DNA of 64,000 nt. Source: Bacteroides sp. GTDB lineage: Bacteria; Bacteroidota; Bacteroidia; Bacteroidales; Bacteroidaceae. The notes under the pieces are model-generated. The model was not told the origin of the DNA. It did not search any database and saw only the letters and a program-made list of their open reading frames with translations. Location: assembly GCF_028690125.1 (NCBI RefSeq), contig NZ_JAQVBV010000004.1, positions 1 through 64,000 of the forward strand, read 5' to 3'. Made by a program: the position numbers and the translations under genes. The first letter of the stretch is position 1. Every line of letters starts with the position of its first letter. Below are positions 53,764 to 62,788 of the stretch, in pieces.

Positions 53764-55152
53764 ATGACTCTAATCAAATCTATCTCTGGAATCCGCGGTA
53801 CTATCGGTGGAGGAGCAGGAGAGGGACTGAATCCGCTTGACATAGTAAAATTCACTTCGGCATATGCTACTTTGATTCGCAAGACTTGTAAAGTGAAGAG
53901 TAACAAGATTGTTGTGGGTCGTGATGCCCGTATTTCTGGTGAAATGGTGAAGAACGTAGTGGTTGGTACATTGATGGGAATGGGATGGGATGTCGTAGAC
54001 ATCGATCTGGCTTCAACTCCAACTACTGAATTGGCAGTTACAATGGAAGGTGCTTGTGGTGGTATCATCCTTACAGCTTCTCATAATCCCAAACAGTGGA
54101 ATGCACTTAAACTACTTAATGAATATGGTGAATTCTTGAATGCGGCAGAAGGCAATGAAGTTCTTCGTATTGCTGAAGCGGAAGAGTTTGACTATGCAGA
54201 CGTAGATCATTTGGGATCTTACCGGAAAGATTTGACTTATAATCAAAAGCATATTGATAGTGTTTTGGCTCTTGATTTGGTAGATGTAGAGGCTATTAAA
54301 AAAGCAAACTTCCGTGTAGCAATCGATTGTGTAAATTCCGTAGGAGGTATTATTCTTCCAGAACTCCTCGAACGTTTAGGAGTGAAGCATATAGAAAAAC
54401 TTTATTGTGAGCCAACTGGAAATTTTCAGCATAATCCGGAACCACTTGAAAAGAATTTAGGCGACATCATGAACCTTATGAAAGGTGGTAAAGCTGATGT
54501 AGCTTTTGTAGTAGATCCTGATGTGGATCGTTTGGCTATGATTTGTGAAAATGGTGTAATGTATGGTGAAGAATATACATTAGTTACTGTAGCCGATTAT
54601 ATTTTGAAACATACTCCCGGTAATACTGTTTCTAACTTGAGTTCTACACGTGCTTTGCGTGATGTAACTCGTAAATATGGTATGGAGTATAGTGCTGCTG
54701 CTGTAGGTGAAGTCAATGTAGTGACGAAGATGAAAGAAACCCATGCTATTATTGGTGGAGAAGGTAATGGTGGAGTCATTTATCCGGCAAGTCATTACGG
54801 ACGTGATGCTTTGGTAGGTATTGCTCTGTTCCTTAGTCATCTTGCACATGAAGGTAAAAAGGTAAGTGAACTTCGTGCTACTTATCCTCCTTATTTCATT
54901 GCTAAAAATCGTGTAGACCTTACACCTGAAATTGATGTAGATGCTATTCTTGCTAAAGTGAAAGAAATCTATAAGAATGAAGAAATCAATGATATTGATG
55001 GTGTAAAGATTGATTTTGCTGATAAATGGGTACATTTGCGTAAAAGTAATACAGAACCTATAATCCGCGTATATAGCGAGGCTTCTACTATGGAAGCTGC
55101 AGACGAGATTGGTCAGCAGATCATGAATGTGATTAATGAGTTGGCGAAATAA
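53764..55152 (+). CDS. glmM: Phosphoglucosamine mutase / phosphohexomutase
   Basis: 462 residues. Alpha-D-phosphohexomutase: phosphoserine Ser106 in LTASHNPKQWN, metal loop FVVDPDVDRLAM (Asp251, 253, 255), sugar-binding GGEGNGGVIYP, and phosphate-binding RKSNTEPIIRVYSEA. The length and the SISGIRGTIGG start match Bacteroidetes enzymes annotated as phosphoglucosamine mutase, which makes GlcN-1-P for UDP-GlcNAc; phosphomannomutase activity cannot be excluded. Single gene with its own terminator. Confidence 0.92.
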   Translation: MTLIKSISGIRGTIGGGAGEGLNPLDIVKFTSAYATLIRKTCKVKSNKIVVGRDARISGEMVKNVVVGTLMGMGWDVVDIDLASTPTTELAVTMEGACGGIILTASHNPKQWNALKLLNEYGEFLNAAEGNEVLRIAEAEEFDYADVDHLGSYRKDLTYNQKHIDSVLALDLVDVEAIKKANFRVAIDCVNSVGGIILPELLERLGVKHIEKLYCEPTGNFQHNPEPLEKNLGDIMNLMKGGKADVAFVVDPDVDRLAMICENGVMYGEEYTLVTVADYILKHTPGNTVSNLSSTRALRDVTRKYGMEYSAAAVGEVNVVTKMKETHAIIGGEGNGGVIYPASHYGRDALVGIALFLSHLAHEGKKVSELRATYPPYFIAKNRVDLTPEIDVDAILAKVKEIYKNEEINDIDGVKIDFADKWVHLRKSNTEPIIRVYSEASTMEAADEIGQQIMNVINELAK

Positions 55153-55179
55153 AAGCCAATTCTAATAAAATAAATAAAA

Positions 55180-55217
55180 GATAATGCCGCTATCCATCAT
55201 TGGATAGCGGCATTATC
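55180..55217 (+). terminator. Rho-independent terminator of glmM
   Basis: GATAATGCCGCTATCCA pairs with TGGATAGCGGCATTATC (4-base loop), followed by TTTTTTG. Confidence 0.92.
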
Positions 55218-55307
55218 TTTTTTGTTTTGAGGGATGTTTTATTTCGATAAATAGAACCAAAAAGGAAATATGGTTTAAAACTGTCTTAGCTAATAGTTTT
55301 AAATTAC

Positions 55308-55315
55308 TATATTTG
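55308..55315 (+). promoter_or_regulatory. Putative -7 element of the regulator gene
   Basis: TATATTTG, 56 bases before the ATG at 55371. No clear -33 box. Confidence 0.45.
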
Positions 55316-55370
55316 CCTTTGATATTTAAAAATAGTCCCTCTATTTGTGAGCTAATTTCAATAGTTTGTG

Positions 55371-58300
55371 ATGAAAACACGCTTAATACTGAACATATTT
55401 ACACTTTTATTCTCTTTAGGATGCTTAGCTGGTAATGAGAAAGATTCTTATTTTTTCTCAAAAGTGGATTATCAGCAAGGATTATCTAATAGTGCAGTAC
55501 TTTGCCTTTTTCAGGATAAAGCAGGATTAATGTGGTTTGGTACTTATGATGGTGTGAATTGTTATGACAGCAAAGGGATGGAAATCTTTCGTTCTGACTT
55601 TTCTGCTGATCAAACGTTAAGTAATAATGTAATCCATTCCATTCAACAGGCGGACAGCAGTTGCTTGTGGATAACTACGCATCTTGGAGTAAACCGTTTT
55701 TCACAGAATGCGCGACAGATAGTCGGTTCTTATGATTTCTCTGGAGATTATTATCTGTATTCCAATGCTAAAGGGAATACTTGGGTAGTAAGTCATGATG
55801 GAATCTATTATTATAATACTTATCATAGAAAGTTTGTCCATCTTAAAGAACCATCTACTGAAATGGAAGTCGTGGCACGTCGTTCGTTTGTTGCAGATGA
55901 TGGAGTATTATGGTTTTTCCCATCCAACACAGGTAGTCTACAACAATTTTCGTTAGATAGTTTTGAGCAAGATACCCTTATTAATAAAGTGACTACTACA
56001 CTTACCGATTTTCATGCAAAACCTATTGATGATGTATTTTATCAGAATGGTATTTTTGTTTTTATTGATAGAGATCGGGACTTATTTGTATATGATATTT
56101 CGCGTAAATCTAAAATCTATATTCGGAATATTTCTTCGTTGATGGAGAAGTATGGAGATATCATGGGGATCGTTCCTTTTTATGAGGACATTATTATTGG
56201 TTTTAGAACGAATGGACTGGTACGGTTAAGTGCTTCTGAAAAGTATGAAGCGGAAATTGTAGATCGTAATATACGTATATACGATATTTATCGGGATGCT
56301 CGTCAGGGGATTCTTTGGATTGCGTCGGACGGACAAGGGGCTATTATGTATTCAAAGAAATATTCTATCGCAACAAACTTAATGCTCAGTCATTTATCGT
56401 CTAATCTGAGTCGGCAGGTACGTTCTGTAATGACGGATAAATATGGAGGATTATGGTTTGGAACAAAAGGAGATGGTTTGTTACATATTCCCCATTATAG
56501 CGATGGAATGAATCCTGTAAAAACAGTAGTCTATTCTCCAACGGGAAAACAAAATATATCGTCCTATATTAAATGGGATAAAGAGTTTCATGTTTATAAG
56601 TTGAAACAGAGTAGATATATGGATGGCTTTTGGATTGGATCGGGAAATCCGGGATTATTTTATTATTCATTTAAAGACGGTGTATTGCATCAGGTAGAAG
56701 ATGATTCGGAAGACCCGGCTATTGAAATACATGATATTTTTGAAGAGAATGATAGTATACTTTATGTGGTGACAGCCGGAGTTGGTTTTCGTAAGATTAT
56801 ATTAGATAAAAGTGGAGGAACTATAAAAGTTAAGAGTCAGAAGCGTTATCATTTTTTCAGTGAACAGCGGGAAGTAGCTATGTTTTATCCTATGTTGGCT
56901 GAGGGGGATTCAATTTTATGGTTAGGAAGTCGTGAAAAAGGATTGGTGAAGTTTGATAAAAAGACAGAAGAATATCAGTTGATTTCTTTGAAAGATATGC
57001 TTCATAAGTCGGTAGACGATATATTAAGTTTGCACCGTGCTAATGACGGGTGTATATATGTTGGAACTACTTCCGGATTGGTTTGCGTATCTTTTCAGGG
57101 AAAGAAAATTAAAGTTGGTTATGTTGGACGTGAACAAGGATTGCTAAATGATATGATTCATGGTGTTCTGGAAGATGAAAATGGATTTTTATGGCTTGGA
57201 ACTAATCGGGGATTAATTAAATATAATCCCAAAAACGGTTCGTCTCATGCCTATTATTATAGTGCAGGCGTACAGATTGGAGAATTCAGTGATGATGCTT
57301 ATTATCGCTGCCCTTATACCGGACATCTCTTTTTCGGAGGAATTGACGGATTATTATTTTTGGATAAAGAGGTAGAAGTGGCTCCTGAATATCATCCGGA
57401 TATTTTGTTGCGTAAGTTGAGTATTGGACGTTCGCAGGTAAATTTAAAAGATTATTATATAGATGGTGATAAAGCTTTGCAGTTTAAAGGAGCCGGAGTC
57501 TCTTTTACTCTTTCTTTTGTAGTACCTGACTTCCTTTTGGGAAATGATGTTGAGTATTCGTACATATTAGAGGGATATGATAAGGATTGGACTTCATTCA
57601 GTAGTATCAATGAGGCGTCTTACACAGATGTGCCGGATGGTAACTATATATTTAAGGTACGATATAAAAAAGACGTATTTGATACAGAATATCGTTGCTT
57701 CTCCCTTCCTGTTTATGTACTTTCTCCTTGGTATCGCTCGAAGGCAGCTTATGTTGTTTATGGTTTATTATTGATTTTAGCTTTTGGATACCTAGTTTAT
57801 TTGCTCCGTAAGTATTTTGCGCAAGAACGTATGATGAAGCGTTTGCTTGGGACAGAAAGTTGCCACGAGAGTTCCGGTATTGATTATTATAATCGAGATG
57901 TGCTCGATCGTTTTACTTTTATATATCATTTTTGTGATCAATTACGTGCAGAGAATATTTCCTATGAGCAACGTCTTGATACAGTAGAATTGATACGTGA
58001 AACGGTGATGACGGCTTTGCTTAGTCCCGCTAATTTAAATATGAAGGAACTCAAGCAATTTTTCCCGGATCGGTTTATTGTTGCAGCTCGTATGTGTATA
58101 CGGGAGGTTTCATTGGCTGTGTTACGTAGATTAAAAGAGCAAGGGATTGATAGTTCCGCTATTAAATCTACTATACCGGAAGAATTTACTTTTCCTGTTT
58201 ATAAAAATGCACTCCATAGTATTCTTTATTATTGTTATTATTGGATAGCTGAGACAAGAGAAACACGAGGTGTTACAGTAGGAGTACACGAAGAAAAAGG

Positions 58301-59315
58301 AAAAATGCTGTTGCATTTTTCATCTGTGGATAATACAGCAAAAATGCTATTTGAACATCTTTCAGGTGAGGCTTCTCCTGACAATGCAACAAGTTCGGAC
58401 CATGCGTTTAGTGTCCAGCTACTGTTATGTTTTGTCCAATCTGCATTGAAAAGGATTCATGCAACGCTTCATTATACAGATAAGGACTTCGAGAAACAAT
58501 TGTCAATAGCTTTAGAGCCGGCAATTTTGACGGAAATGGGAGGAAAGGAGAAGAAAACCGTTCTTTTGTTGGAAGATAGAGATGAAATGACTTGGTTGAT
58601 TAGTAACTTTCTGGCTGATGAATATGTCGTGATGCAAGTGAAAAGTGTGCAGCTTGCATTTGAAGAATTACATCGTTCGGCTCCATCTCTATTCTTAGTT
58701 GATATGACAATGTATGCCAATGCAGAAAGTACCTTTATGGAGTATGTGAGTAAAAACCGTTCATTACTTTCGAAAACTGCATTTATCCCAATGCTGACTT
58801 GGAAAGTTAGTTCGTCTATTCAGCGTGAATTAATTCTATGGTCCGATTCTTACATTGTACTTCCTTATGATATCTTGTTTTTGCGAGAGGTTGTTCATAA
58901 TGCAATTTATGGTAAGCGTCAGGTGAAGCAGATTTATATGGAGGATCTGGGCGATCTTTCCGGACAAATTGTATGTAACACGCCCGAACAGGCTCATTTT
59001 ATACGTAAAATGTTGCAAGTGATCGAACAGAATCTGAATCAGGAGGAACTCGGATCAACTTTGATAGCCGACCGCATGGCGATGAGTCCTCGCCAATTTT
59101 ACCGGAAGTTTAAAGAAATCTCGGATATAGCTCCCGGCGATTTGATAAAAAGCTATCGAATGGAAAAAGCAGCCCGTCTGTTACTGAATGATGATTTGTC
59201 AATCCAAGATGTGATTACGGATGTAGGCATAGCAAGCCGTTCGTATTTTTATAAGGAATTTACTCGTCGCTTCGGGATGACTCCAAAAGATTATCGGGAA
59301 CAACATAAAAAGTAA
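55371..59315 (+). CDS. HTCS-type regulator with degenerate kinase core (one-component-like)
   Basis: 1314 residues from ATG 55371 (a GTG precedes it). Signal peptide about 1-21; two seven-bladed Reg_prop propellers (about 25-690, many LWFGT / LWLGTNRG turns); Y_Y_Y domain (about 700-780); membrane helix about 791-812. The kinase region (about 830-1050) has no H-box (HExRTPL) and no N or G boxes. The receiver domain (about 1062-1180) keeps Glu1068/Asp1069, Asp1111 and Thr1143, but the invariant Lys is Leu1164. It ends in an AraC-type HTH (about 1205-1312, DVITDVGIASRSYFYKEF). Probably senses a glycan in the periplasm and controls the GH92 genes next to it. Confidence 0.9.
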   Translation: MKTRLILNIFTLLFSLGCLAGNEKDSYFFSKVDYQQGLSNSAVLCLFQDKAGLMWFGTYDGVNCYDSKGMEIFRSDFSADQTLSNNVIHSIQQADSSCLWITTHLGVNRFSQNARQIVGSYDFSGDYYLYSNAKGNTWVVSHDGIYYYNTYHRKFVHLKEPSTEMEVVARRSFVADDGVLWFFPSNTGSLQQFSLDSFEQDTLINKVTTTLTDFHAKPIDDVFYQNGIFVFIDRDRDLFVYDISRKSKIYIRNISSLMEKYGDIMGIVPFYEDIIIGFRTNGLVRLSASEKYEAEIVDRNIRIYDIYRDARQGILWIASDGQGAIMYSKKYSIATNLMLSHLSSNLSRQVRSVMTDKYGGLWFGTKGDGLLHIPHYSDGMNPVKTVVYSPTGKQNISSYIKWDKEFHVYKLKQSRYMDGFWIGSGNPGLFYYSFKDGVLHQVEDDSEDPAIEIHDIFEENDSILYVVTAGVGFRKIILDKSGGTIKVKSQKRYHFFSEQREVAMFYPMLAEGDSILWLGSREKGLVKFDKKTEEYQLISLKDMLHKSVDDILSLHRANDGCIYVGTTSGLVCVSFQGKKIKVGYVGREQGLLNDMIHGVLEDENGFLWLGTNRGLIKYNPKNGSSHAYYYSAGVQIGEFSDDAYYRCPYTGHLFFGGIDGLLFLDKEVEVAPEYHPDILLRKLSIGRSQVNLKDYYIDGDKALQFKGAGVSFTLSFVVPDFLLGNDVEYSYILEGYDKDWTSFSSINEASYTDVPDGNYIFKVRYKKDVFDTEYRCFSLPVYVLSPWYRSKAAYVVYGLLLILAFGYLVYLLRKYFAQERMMKRLLGTESCHESSGIDYYNRDVLDRFTFIYHFCDQLRAENISYEQRLDTVELIRETVMTALLSPANLNMKELKQFFPDRFIVAARMCIREVSLAVLRRLKEQGIDSSAIKSTIPEEFTFPVYKNALHSILYYCYYWIAETRETRGVTVGVHEEKGKMLLHFSSVDNTAKMLFEHLSGEASPDNATSSDHAFSVQLLLCFVQSALKRIHATLHYTDKDFEKQLSIALEPAILTEMGGKEKKTVLLLEDRDEMTWLISNFLADEYVVMQVKSVQLAFEELHRSAPSLFLVDMTMYANAESTFMEYVSKNRSLLSKTAFIPMLTWKVSSSIQRELILWSDSYIVLPYDILFLREVVHNAIYGKRQVKQIYMEDLGDLSGQIVCNTPEQAHFIRKMLQVIEQNLNQEELGSTLIADRMAMSPRQFYRKFKEISDIAPGDLIKSYRMEKAARLLLNDDLSIQDVITDVGIASRSYFYKEFTRRFGMTPKDYREQHKK

Positions 59316-59421
59316 GATCGGTTATAAAAGAAATATAGCTGAACGTGGACATAAGTTATCCGTTAATTACTTGCAAAGTATGGATTCTCTTTAAAATATC
59401 AAAAGCTATTTGTGCTTAAGA

Positions 59422-59510
59422 TTGTACTCTAATTGTACAAAATGGATTATTGCTATTTGAATATCAATAGTTTATGTTGTACTCTAATTGACTCCTTTGT
59501 GCTCTAAATG
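59422..59510. repeat. Direct repeats, candidate regulator sites
   Basis: TTGTACTCTAATTG at 59422-59435 and 59477-59490 (identical), and TTGTGCTCTAAATG at 59497-59510. The first and third copies are each followed by TACAAAAT- or GACAAAAT-like sequence. They sit in the 310-base gap between the AraC-type regulator and the GH92 operon; the rest of the gap shows no gene and no clear TAnnTTTG box. Confidence 0.65.
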
Positions 59511-59625
59511 GACAAAATTAGATTGACAGGAATTTGTCACTGTGGAGGATTAAGATTATTGGAAAAGCGGTTTAATTTGCTAATGAAATAAATCAGATAA
59601 TATCTAAATTGATTAATTCACGAAC

Positions 59626-61974
59626 ATGAATAAAAATAAACTATTCTCTTTCACTGCGACACTACTATTGGGAATCTCTTCCACTTTTGCACAAAAGCAG
59701 CCGGTAGATTATGTCAATCCTATTATTGGAACGAATGGAATGGGGCATACGTTTCCGGGTGCTTGTACTCCTTTTGGTCTGATACAGTTAAGTCCGGACA
59801 CTGACACAATCCCCCATAATGTAAATGGTGCTTACCAGAAGAATGCTTATGAATATTGCGCAGGTTATCAATATCGTGATAAAACAATTGTAGGCTTTAG
59901 TCATACTCACCTGAGTGGCACAGGACATTCGGATTTGGGAGATATTCTCCTGATGCCTGCTGTTGGCGATTTAAAGTTAAATCCCGGGCGGGCGGAGTAT
60001 CCGGATGAGGGCTATCGCTCACGTTTCAGCCATACTACTGAAAAGGCGGCTCCTGGATATTATGAGGTAATGTTGGACGATTATGGCATTAAGGCACAAC
60101 TGACTGCTACGCAACGCGTAGGTGTGCATAAGTATACTTTTCCAAAAGATAAAAATGGTCATGTAATACTGGATCTTTCACATGGTATTTATAATTATGA
60201 CGGTAAAGTATTGTGGACTAATTTGAGAGTAGAAAATGATACGTTGCTAACCGGTTATCGTATTACGAACGGCTGGGCACGTACTAATTATACCTATTTC
60301 GCTATTTCTTTGTCTCAGCCGATCAAGGACTATGGATATAAGGATCAGGCAAAAGTTTTGTATAATGGTTTCTGGCGTCGCTTTAACATGGAGAAGAACT
60401 TTCCGGAGATCAGCGGACGTAAAATCGTTGCTTATTTCAATTTTGATACCGAAGAACAGCCGGAACTGGTCATGAAAGTAGCGCTTTCTGGTGTAAGCAC
60501 CGAAGGAGCAATCAAAAATTTACGTGCTGAGACCGAAGGACGAAGTTTTGAACAGTTGGCTGAAGCCGCTCGTAATAATTGGAATGGTGAGTTAGATCAT
60601 TATGAGATAGAAGGAACACAAGATCAAAAGGCAATGTTCTATACTTCACTTTATCATACGATGATCAATCCGTCCGTATATATGGATGTGGACGGTTCTT
60701 ATCGTGGTTTGGATCATAATATTCATCAGGCTAAGGACTTTACTAATTATACAATCTTCTCATTGTGGGATACTTATCGTGCCGAGCATCCATTCTTGAA
60801 TTTGGTAAAACCCGACCGTAATGCAGATATGGTAGAGTCAATGATCAAACATCAGCAACAGAGTGTGCATGGTATGCTTCCTGTTTGGAGCCATATGGGA
60901 AATGAAAATTGGTGTATGAGTGGTTATCATGCCGTATCTGTGTTATCAGATGCAATAACAAAAGGTGTTTTTACAAATACAGATGAAGCTTTAGCTGCCA
61001 TGGTAAGTACTTCGACGGTTCCTTATTATGAGGGAATTACAGATTACATGAAGTTAGGGTATATCCCATTGGATAAGAGTGGTACGGCGGCATCTTCTAC
61101 ATTGGAGTATGCATATGATGACTGGGCTATTTATCAGACAGCTTTAAAAGCCGGCAACAAGGAGCTTGCAGAGAATTACCGGAAACGTGCTTTGAATTAC
61201 CGGAATATCTATGATACGACCATCGGTTTTGCGCGTCCGCGTTATAGTGATGGTACGTTTAAGAAAGAGTTCGATGTATTGCAAACCTATGGTGAGGGCT
61301 TTATTGAAGGCAATTCATGGAACTTCTCATTCCATGTACCTCATGATGTATTCGGCATGATGGACTTGATGGGAGGAGAAAAGAAATTTGTAGAGAAATT
61401 GGATGAATTATTCTCTATGCACTTACCGGAGAAATATTACGAACACAATGAGGATATTACGATAGACTGTCTGGTAGGCGGTTATGTTCATGGTAATGAA
61501 CCGAGCCATCATGTTCCGTATTTATATGCTTGGACGTCTCAACCTTGGAAAACTCAATTCTGGTTGCGTGAAATTCTGAATCGTATGTACCGGAATGATA
61601 TCAATGGTTTGGGAGGAAATGATGACTGTGGACAAATGTCAGCATGGTATCTGTTTACCGTAATGGGATTTTATCCTGTGTGTCCGGGAACTGATCAATA
61701 TGTACTTGGAGCGCCTTATCTGCCCTATCTGAAGTTGAAACTTCCGAATGGAAAAACGTTGGAGATTAAAGCTCCGGGCGTGAGTGACAAAAAGTGTTAT
61801 GTACATTCTTTAAAAATAAATGGAGTAACTTATGATAAGATGTATGTTACTCATCAAGACATCTTAAATGGAGGTGTTTGGGAATTTAAAATGAGCTCTT
61901 CGCCCAATAAACGTCGTGGACTTGCAGCAGAAGATAAACCGTATTCATTAACGAATGGAGTAAATAATTTATAA
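59626..61974 (+). CDS. GH92 family alpha-mannosidase
   Basis: 782 residues. Signal peptide about 1-22 (LLLGISSTFAQ). The N-terminal beta-sandwich begins VDYVNPIIGTNGMGHTFPGA; the (alpha/alpha)6 catalytic domain carries LWDTYRAEHPFL, IEGNSWNFSFHVPHD and GGNDDCGQMSAWYLF, the last with the Asp666/Asp667 region corresponding to the GH92 catalytic-base block. GH92 enzymes are Ca-dependent exo-alpha-mannosidases acting on N-glycan or mannan linkages. First gene after the regulator. Confidence 0.94.
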   Translation: MNKNKLFSFTATLLLGISSTFAQKQPVDYVNPIIGTNGMGHTFPGACTPFGLIQLSPDTDTIPHNVNGAYQKNAYEYCAGYQYRDKTIVGFSHTHLSGTGHSDLGDILLMPAVGDLKLNPGRAEYPDEGYRSRFSHTTEKAAPGYYEVMLDDYGIKAQLTATQRVGVHKYTFPKDKNGHVILDLSHGIYNYDGKVLWTNLRVENDTLLTGYRITNGWARTNYTYFAISLSQPIKDYGYKDQAKVLYNGFWRRFNMEKNFPEISGRKIVAYFNFDTEEQPELVMKVALSGVSTEGAIKNLRAETEGRSFEQLAEAARNNWNGELDHYEIEGTQDQKAMFYTSLYHTMINPSVYMDVDGSYRGLDHNIHQAKDFTNYTIFSLWDTYRAEHPFLNLVKPDRNADMVESMIKHQQQSVHGMLPVWSHMGNENWCMSGYHAVSVLSDAITKGVFTNTDEALAAMVSTSTVPYYEGITDYMKLGYIPLDKSGTAASSTLEYAYDDWAIYQTALKAGNKELAENYRKRALNYRNIYDTTIGFARPRYSDGTFKKEFDVLQTYGEGFIEGNSWNFSFHVPHDVFGMMDLMGGEKKFVEKLDELFSMHLPEKYYEHNEDITIDCLVGGYVHGNEPSHHVPYLYAWTSQPWKTQFWLREILNRMYRNDINGLGGNDDCGQMSAWYLFTVMGFYPVCPGTDQYVLGAPYLPYLKLKLPNGKTLEIKAPGVSDKKCYVHSLKINGVTYDKMYVTHQDILNGGVWEFKMSSSPNKRRGLAAEDKPYSLTNGVNNL

Positions 61975-61985
61975 AAACACAGGAT

Positions 61986-62777
61986 ATGAAAAAGCAATAT
62001 TTATTATATGGATTGTGCCTATTGATAGGAATCGTAGCTTGTTCTACAAGTAAAAAAGGACAGAAAGACAAAGCCGAGGTTTTATGGAAAAAATATAATG
62101 TCGGAACAGTTTTGTTTGAAGATAAAGCTCCGGATTCAAAAGGATCTGATATTTATCACCGGATCATACCGGATGCTGAATCTTATATTAAGGAACAGGC
62201 ACGTACTGTATTGGCAACACTTTATAATTCTCCTAAAGATAGCATTGTGCCCGTATATCAGATACATTACACGTTGGAGGATATTGACGGGATTTCTGCT
62301 AAAGGCGGCAATCAGGGTAATGTTAGTATTTTTTATAGCACACGTCATATTGAAAAGTCATTTGCAAACAATGATACAACCAAACTCTTCTTTGAAACTC
62401 GTGGCGTACTTTTGCATGAATTGACCCATGCTTATCAGTTGGAACCACAAGGAATTGGAAATTATGGCAACAGTCGTGTATTCTGGGCATTTATAGAAGG
62501 AATGGCAGATGCTGTGCGTGTGGCCAATGGAGGATTCGGGCCGGATGCTCGTCCGAAAGGAGGAAACTATATGGATGGTTATCGTACGGCAGGTTATTTC
62601 TTCGTATGGATACGTGACAATAAAGATCCTGAGTTTTTGCATAAGTTCAATCGTAGTACATTGGAAGTGGTTCCTTGGTCATTCGATGGAGCTATTAAGC
62701 ATGTGTTGGGCCAAGAGTATAACATTGATGAATTATGGCACGAATATCAGGTAGCAGTTGGAGATTCACAAGCATAA
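61986..62777 (+). CDS. Basic-secretory-protein-like metallopeptidase lipoprotein
   Basis: 263 residues. Lipobox LLIGIVACSTSK makes it a lipoprotein. The body matches plant basic secretory protein (BSP) family proteins: gluzincin-like motif HELTHAYQ (His144, Glu145, His148), a further acidic block FIEGMADAVRVANG about 25 residues on, and YRTAGYFFVWIRD. An active zinc peptidase is plausible. It lies 11 bases after one GH92 gene and 11 bases before another, so it may trim the protein part of mannosylated glycoproteins or glycopeptides. Confidence 0.85.
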   Translation: MKKQYLLYGLCLLIGIVACSTSKKGQKDKAEVLWKKYNVGTVLFEDKAPDSKGSDIYHRIIPDAESYIKEQARTVLATLYNSPKDSIVPVYQIHYTLEDIDGISAKGGNQGNVSIFYSTRHIEKSFANNDTTKLFFETRGVLLHELTHAYQLEPQGIGNYGNSRVFWAFIEGMADAVRVANGGFGPDARPKGGNYMDGYRTAGYFFVWIRDNKDPEFLHKFNRSTLEVVPWSFDGAIKHVLGQEYNIDELWHEYQVAVGDSQA

Positions 62778-62788
62778 AATAAATCACG

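Noticed and set aside
59571..59578. TTTAATTTG as the -7 box of the GH92 operon
   Set aside because: It does not fit TAnnTTTG without a mismatch and lacks a -33 partner; HTCS-driven promoters may be weak, so it stays undecided rather than annotated.
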